This document shows positions 57,698 to 64,000 of a stretch of DNA of 64,000 bases, in pieces (the first letter of the stretch is position 1; each line of letters starts with the position of its first letter). Source of the DNA: Pomacea canaliculata (taxonomy: Eukaryota; Mollusca; Gastropoda; Architaenioglossa; Ampullariidae); NCBI RefSeq assembly GCF_003073045.1, contig NC_037593.1, forward strand, positions 6,129,525 through 6,193,524. Direction: 5' to 3'. The notes under the pieces were generated by a model, which was given only the letters and a program-made list of their open reading frames with translations, searched no databases and was not told where the DNA came from. Made by a program: the position numbers and the translations under genes.

Positions 57698-60600
57698 ATG
57701 GCGAACTCGCGCGAAGATGACATCGTGGGAGCTTGTGGGGATGATAAAGTTGATATGGACTCCGCAAAAGACAACAATGAGACGGCCACAAAAAAGTATC
57801 CAACATGCATTGTGGTTCTTGGAATGGCAGGATCAGGAAAGACAACATTCGTTCAGGTACATATTCCAGCCATCTCTTGCTATATTATAGACATACCTGT
57901 TACAAGAGTAAACACACATTCGTAGTTCAGCTCTTTCCAATGTCATTTGATTGATCTGAAATAGCTTGTTTTTTCCACATCTGTTTTCTTTTCTTTAGAG
58001 GCTAACAGCACATCTTCATGCAAGAAAGACACCACCCTATGTGGTTAATCTCGATCCTGCAGTGAGAGAGGTGCCATATCCAGCAAATATAGGTACTGAT
58101 CTTCTCTGGAGTTGTGTAAATGTAAAGAAACTATTAGCAAAGCCGTTTATATCCAATTTTTTCTACTGCATAGAAATGTGCATAAATCATTGAAAGTGCG
58201 AAAAAGCATAGTGAAATTTTTCTTTGGGGGTCCTTGAAAGTTGGAAAATGTACGAGAGTTTAGTCAAAGAACTCGCTGCAAAAGACATTAAAATAAACCA
58301 GAAATCTAATATTTTATCAGAAATGAGAGTGGGGAGGGGGACTAAATCCAAAACAGTTTTAATCAGTGGTCTGAAAACAACTTGCATTTTATGGATGGAA
58401 AATGCTGAATTAGGCCTGCACAAAAATTTTAGTCAGTTGCTATTGTGAATGGTAAAATCTGTCCCATATTTTTAAGAGACTGTGCAAATGTTTAAAGAAA
58501 GGATTACATTTTAATTTAACATTTCAGTTTACATTAACGGCATGTTCTTCTTGACTATAATAAATAGTATGAATCTTAACTACATACCTCTAGTGAGCAA
58601 CTTATTGTGCCTGTTATAGTAGTTTTCTGGTATTAGCAAGTTCTAAACATTCTTTATATTTTCTCATTATAGCTTATTTATTTGAATGCATATTTTTATT
58701 CCAGACATAAGAGACACAGTCAATTATAAGGAAGTGATGAAACAGTATCCTTTTTCTATAACACTGGCCAAATGAAAATTCAGATGGCTTATTTTTCTGA
58801 GCCACATTGTTTGAAGATCGAATATAAAAGCAAATATACTGCAAATCGAAATTCCTACATTATACTGTAGTGGTCTGTCTGCAGGTTACGTGAAACTGCA
58901 GATAATACCAATTGCTCTCTGTGTATTAAACAGCTTCAGGTGCAATCTCAATATAATAAACTCATTTGGACCTGACGGAATAAAATCAAAATGCAACTAG
59001 CTTTCTGTATTATTCTAGTTTTATAACATACAGATGCCACCCTACTTGCTAACATTCAAGTTACGAACATTCAGACGTATGAACAAACACCATGTCGTTA
59101 AAAGGAATTCTTGCAATACTTCCACAAGTCTCAATTTTGAGTTGCACGCCTTACTTTGCCTTCCAACAACCCATGCAGAGCCCTATACCTCAAAAGCCTT
59201 CACAGATGTTGAAGAAACCAATTCTAATGAAACACTAACTGATGAAGCACTTGATAAAGAGATGAATGCATAGTAAATGGATGACCCTCTTCCCCAGTAG
59301 CCCCACACAACCTCCTATCCTCTTCTCGTATATCAACTTTAATTTATAGCACCAACTTGAAAGGTAATAAAGTTTTATTATTCCACAGGGTTCCCAGGTC
59401 CTTGCAAGGTCCTTTTAAGTCCTTTTATATTGAATTTTCGCCAAAAGGCCTTTTAAGTCCTTTTATTTGCCATGCGGTCCTTTCAAATTCTCACACAGGT
59501 CCTTACATTTTCTCTGTGACCCTTTTAAGTCCTTTTATCGATAAAATATTACCACAAATTTATTTCTGGAGTCGACTTTGGAGCAAAATACCGACGATTT
59601 TTCGCCGCATTGCTATTTTAATCACATGACTACCCAGTCTCGCTCGCGGCGGGAACGTCCGTTTCGGCCTTTCGCGAGTTCACTCTCGTCGTGTCGACCA
59701 CATTTCTTTGTCTGCTTAACAATTTGAAAGATGCCGGGGAAGTGCTCTTTTCAGGAGAAGTGGCTAAAGGAAGACAAGTATAAAGATTGGTTAATAAAAG
59801 ACTCGAGCAATAAACATTTGGCACGATGTGCTGCCTGCAAAATATCTCTGAATCTTTCATCAATGGGCGAAAGTGTTCTGAAACAGCACATGGTTACCGA
59901 AAGACACCAAAGGCAAATAAAAGTATTTCTGAAAGATGCGCGCTTTTGTGTAACTGATTACTTTCGTCATCGAGAACATCCACAGCCCGCTCAAAATCAG
60001 ACGGCACCGACCAGCTCTGCAAGTGTGTCCAGTAAGTTGACAATTGTAGTGGATAGTTGGTTTTATGATGCCCTTGCTGGAAAAGCAGAGTTTCAGGTGT
60101 TGTGGTCTGTTGTCAGACAGTTACTCCTACTCTCTCATGGTCAAGCTACAGTGGAAAGAGGATTTTCATTCAACAAAGAAACAGTAGCTGACAATCTTAG
60201 CCAGACTGCACTAAAAGCACGCAGAGTAATTCTTGATCATATTCACAGTGTGGGAGGGGTGGAAAATGTTGAGATCTCCAAACCACTGATAATATCCGCT
60301 TCTAGTGCCTATGGCAGGTATGAACGTTGCCTCTCTGAGCAGAAGCAGCAGAAGGAAACAGAAGAAAAGCAGGTCCACAGAAAGAGATTAGGAGATGAGC
60401 TGGTAATAAAAAAGGCTAAAGACCACCAGTGCCGAAGAACGACACATGCTGGAACTGGCTGACAGACATAGTTTCCAGGCTGAAGAGCAAAAAAGTTTTT
60501 CACTTATTGAAAGATCTAACAACATGCGTTTGTTAGCCAAAGACAAGAAGAAGGAGATAACAAAGATTCAGTCAGACATTGATAGATTACAGGAAGAAAT

Positions 60601-63600
60601 TAAAAGGTGTTGAATTGTGACATTCAGAATTAATGTTTATTTCAGTTTTAAATAAGCCTGTACAATTCTGTACATGTATGCTATGGAACATGTTAAAAAA
60701 ACCAGAACTATTTAGAGGAAATTAGGTTATGTAAAGAAATTGTATTGTTTAGTATTGGTAAAACTGTAGGGGTGACAAAGAATTGAATTTCATCAATGAA
60801 ACTTTTGCTTATAGTAGATGGATTGCTTTGTCATTTTGTAATCTTAATCTTATATGTATTAGTATATCATGCTGTTTATGTAAAAGCATGTTTGCATGTG
60901 TTACATGTATGTATAATAAGAATGCTTAAATAATATCTCAAGGTTAACAAAAATAAATGGGCTGTAATGCTTGACAGTTTCGACTCATTCCATCTTTGGT
61001 TTAGCATTAGGATCACACTCTTTTCATTCCTCATCTGATCCTCCAAGCCTTGGCATTCCTTGTAGTCACAAGAAAATGTTTGGTCTACACATCTGTACAA
61101 CACTAGTTGTCCTTCCGTATTCTCAAAAAACACTCTTTTTTCAAAAGGTCTTTAGAAACTTACTCTTTCTTGAACTTTGATCTTCTAGTACTACTGTGCA
61201 TAGCTCTATTTCTCTCTCTCTTCCTGTTAGAGTGTGTGTGTGCGAGAGAGAGACATGAACTGACTTTTGTATTACACCAAAGAATGGCTTTCAGGTTTTG
61301 TAATTATTATTACTTAGATTTCTAGAAAACTTTGAACATTAACGGTGTATGTTATCAGCGCGGTAAGGACACTTTTTAAGTTATCTAATCTAAATATGGC
61401 AGACAGGCATCAAAATTAACTCTTTGATTATTTATTACTAGAAATACATGTATTTGAGAACATAGAGAAGACCACAGATTCATAAATAATACATCTTTCC
61501 GACCACACAAGAGAAAAACTTAAGCATTGATGACTGTCACTTAGGTCCTTACGAATGCATGAAAGGTCCTTTTAAGGTCCTTTTTTGGCACCATCCCTGA
61601 TCCCTGGGAACCCTGTTCCAGTATTTTTATGAAAATAACTCTCGAGCAATTCATGGTATGAACTTTTCTAATGGAACGTAACTCGTTTGTAAATAGGTGG
61701 CTTCTGTACTTTTCAATCTTTCCTAAAAGTAAGAGTGCAAAAGATGCAAAACTTTATGGAAACATACGGGAATTTGAAAATTTTTTTTTTTCATTCAATT
61801 TGAAACGAGGAAGATAGTAAAATTTTAAGATGAAATTACTCCAGCTGGCAAATCTGAACACCGATTTGAAAAATGCCATATAGCATATGTAAGTAAAAAA
61901 CCAGAATCTACTGTGTCTTTCAAAAGTCAGTAACTTTTAGCTGAATCATATCCTTGGTGGCAGTTGTCAGCAGAGCATCTTCAAGACTTAAAAGTACTGA
62001 AATAGATTGGTTATTTGTTTAATTGAAATCTGCCACAGATTCTCAATCTGATTCGCACCTTAACTTTAGCAGATACTCATTAGGACCAAATGGTGGAATT
62101 GTCACATCACTCAATCTGTTTGCAACTCGTTTTGATCAGGTTGTTTTCCAGTTTGTAAATTGTTCTTGATAATAGTAATAATAATAATAAACATGTGATT
62201 TATGTAGCACACTCACAAAGGTGCATGCTCTCAGCACTTTATATGTTTTGGTACATTTTTATTTCAGAAGTAGATCATCATTGTTAAAATGCAACAGCAT
62301 GATGGTTATTTAAAAGGAAATTCTCTTTCTCACTTTTTGTAAAGGTGAAAGGGTATGCCATTATTTCATTTTAGAGAATAGGGAACTTTTCTCTTGGTAC
62401 CATGCACTTTAAGCTATAAGCATTGTCCTCTTGTAGTTGTGTGCTTTTCTGTGGTCCCCACTGTTTAGGTAATAGATATTTATCAAATATAAATAACTAG
62501 TTCTTAGCATTATACGAATAATGTTAATGCTAACAATATTCTTTCTGTTATCCAGATATATTAATTTAAACAATGATATAACAATCAGTATTTATTATTA
62601 TAGGTAATCACATTTGTAGAGAAGAAATCAACAGAATGCCAGTAAGTAATCATTTATGTGATCATTTCATTTATTGACAGTTAAAGTTTGTTTGCATCTT
62701 TGATAAACATGTTCTAGGAAAGTGCATGTTTTAAAAGATAAACCAGAATAATTTGTTCCTCAGTCATCCTCCCAGCAAAAAACAAAAAAACAACATGAAC
62801 TGAAATTGGGTGAACCAAGTAAGTGTGAATTAAGATGGAAATACCATGATGATCTCTGTGAAAACAGCTTAAAAATGTGCATCCTTGTTTGTGTTTCAGG
62901 TATGTCATATTTGATACACCTGGCCAAATTGAGGTGTTCACCTGGTCAGCTTCAGGCACTATTATTACAGAATCTTTGGTATACACTTTTTTCCATTTGT
63001 AGTTTTAGGTCTTTGGGACATTTATCAAACATTTGTATTACATGACTATGTTGTTTGCATGCCTCACTTTCTGCATATAGATATGGGTAGGAGCAAAAGT
63101 GGCAATGGTTTGACATAAACATTTTTAATATTTACATGATAGCCAGAAATGCTTGTTATGCTCTTAGTACAGAGCAAGAAAAAGTGGGATTTGATTACTT
63201 GCACAGCTTAACCCTCTCTACCTATGAGGTCATCTGTAATATTTTCCATAATGTTGTGTGCCATTTTTCTGTCTTTATATAGGCCTCGGTGTTTCCCACT
63301 GTCATTGTGTATGTGATGGACACATCACGCAGTGTGAGTCCCATCACCTTCATGTCGAACATGCTGTATGCTTGCAGCATCCTGTACAAGTCCAAACTCC
63401 CATTTTTGATTGCGATGAACAAGGTAGTATTTTTTAAAATCGTATCTTGTATGTTCCATAATATTTGTAAATGTTTTTTGTAACTAAATGTAAATGGAGA
63501 AGTACTTGCCATAATAATAATAATTTTATAGAATAAAAGAGACATAAGAACAGGGGCTTCCATACTTAAAGTAGCAGACAAAGTTGGGGTGCTTTCAATA

Positions 63601-64000
63601 CCAATCAGTCAGGTAGGCCTGAACCAGTTTAAAACAATGCCAGAGGGATTTAGAAAATACATCAGCATACCCGAAACTGCCTTATAAATTTGTATTTCAG
63701 ATGGCGCAACGGTTAACGCCTGTCACTAATACAAATACAGTGAAGGTTGGTAGTCTGACTTTGCTGTCTTGTTTATTTTTATTTTTTTTATAGATAGACA
63801 TTATCAGCAATTCTTTCGCTGTGGAATGGATGAGAGACTTTGAGGCCTTCCATGAGGCTCTTGAGCATGAGACTTCTTATGTGTCAAACCTCACACGCTC
63901 AATGAGTCTGGTACTGGATGAATTCTATGCTAATCTCAAGGTAAGTCCTTTATTAAAGTTTTCAGTTTTCATGTCCGGTTAGTCTTATAGCCAATGCTTA
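57698..64000 (+). CDS. GPN1: GPN-loop GTPase 1, 3' end beyond the window
   Basis: GTPase required for RNA polymerase II assembly and nuclear import. Exons: 57698-57856, 57999-58092, 58705-58744, 62073-62139, 62604-62641, 62900-62978, 63283-63423, 63794-63940; phases agree, and 255 codons are present before the window ends in the next intron. Visible: P-loop GMAGSGKTT at about 42-50; [21 protein letters not shown]; the diagnostic GPN triad (GPNGG) at 102-104; [21 protein letters not shown] switch region near 138; NKID guanine motif at 205-208, split by the exon 7/8 junction; [12 protein letters not shown] and [15 protein letters not shown]. The matches are to GPN1, not GPN2 or GPN3. Exon 3 is only 40 nt with a weak GTATCC donor. 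The 3.3-kb intron 3 carries a hAT element. Divergent from HPS4. Confidence 0.94.
59386..61615 (+). mobile_element. hAT-type DNA transposon in GPN1 intron 3
   Basis: A 2,230-bp element with terminal inverted repeats CAGGGTTCCCAGG and CCTGGGAACCCTG, flanked by TTCCA on both sides (59381-59385 and 61616-61620), a 5-bp duplication. CAGGG ends fit the hAT rule, although most hAT elements duplicate 8 bp. Subterminal arrays of GGTCCTTTTAAGTCC occur near the left end (59396-59540), with related copies at the right (61541-61592). It encodes the shortened transposase at 59731. Confidence 0.9.
59731..60462 (+). pseudogene. hAT transposase, catalytic core deleted
   Basis: A 243-codon frame. The N-terminal part has a BED-like zinc finger, CAACK...[10 protein letters not shown] (CxxC then HxxxxxH), at about residues 34-60. 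From about residue 110 it resembles the C-terminal hAT dimerisation region: [20 protein letters not shown] then GFSFNKE. The RNase H-like DDE domain expected between them is absent; full-length hAT proteins are usually over 600 residues. Near 60420 the meaningful frame changes, and a Lys/Glu-rich coiled-coil tail ([12 protein letters not shown]...[11 protein letters not shown]) runs in another frame to a TGA at 60613, so there is also a frameshift. Not expected to be active, though DNA binding is conceivable. Confidence 0.8.
62170..62245 (+). repeat. Probable dispersed repeat with AAT-rich start
   Basis: An AATAATAATAATAA run, then ATTTATGTAGCACACTCAC and CTCTCAGCACTTTATAT. This resembles common invertebrate SINE/MITE ends with a TATAGCGC-like block. 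It lies directly downstream of GPN1 exon 4, in the intron. Assignment by resemblance only. Confidence 0.3.
63532..63612 (+). CDS. GPN1: Candidate in-frame cassette exon of GPN1
   Basis: Between exons 7 and 8 an 81-bp stop-free block is bounded by a TTTTATAG acceptor and a CAG/GTAGGC donor. Both flanking exons end and begin in phase 0, and 81 is divisible by three, so inclusion would add 27 residues (beginning NKRD, ending SIPISQ) without a frameshift. The insert would fall inside the NKxD guanine-recognition motif. Known GPN1 proteins lack such an insert. Alternatives: chance splice-like sequence or a decayed exon. Confidence 0.35.

Overview
This window is nuclear DNA from a spiny-intron animal genome, most likely a mollusc and probably a gastropod. 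Evidence: AT-rich sequence with many GT-AG introns; orthologues of animal MAPK7, TUBD1, HPS4 and GPN1; an intronless class A receptor of the expanded chemosensory type known from gastropods; and hAT, pogo/Tigger, LINE and Ty3/gypsy remnants. No prokaryotic features were seen. The species cannot be named from the sequence alone.

Layout. (1) 1-7,333, minus: the C-terminally truncated gene for ERK5/MAPK7 in nine coding exons. (2) 8,996-15,037, plus: delta-tubulin (TUBD1), complete in six exons and divergent from MAPK7. (3) 15-21 kb: gene-poor DNA with a tRNA-Trp type retroelement primer-binding site, a diverged repeat (segment A), a 12-bp array and a TGATGAT-rich array with a ~216-bp higher-order period. 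(4) 20,967-32,090: about 11.1 kb of three abutting tandem arrays, two heptanucleotide blocks differing by one base and then ~134 copies of a 68-bp satellite. The whole block is stop-free in all plus frames. A relative of segment A (segment B) lies on the far side. (5) 33-46 kb: gene-poor DNA with a gypsy reverse-transcriptase scrap, one intact chemosensory-type GPCR gene and a second GPCR fragment. (6) 46,180-57,486, minus: HPS4, complete in 14 exons, with a pogo/Tigger-type element, a LINE 3' end and a short inverted-repeat element in its introns. (7) 57,698 to the window end, plus: GPN1, eight exons before truncation, with a 2.23-kb hAT element in intron 3.

How the genes relate. Two head-to-head pairs are present. 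MAPK7/TUBD1 start codons lie ~1.7 kb apart. HPS4/GPN1 start codons lie only 211 bp apart, so a shared bidirectional promoter is likely. That gap holds a perfect CLEAR-type element, which suits HPS4 because it is a lysosome-related-organelle gene. The main oddities are the triple satellite block between paralogous flanks, a TQY instead of TEY activation motif in MAPK7, and an apparently in-frame 81-bp cassette exon splitting the NKxD motif of GPN1.
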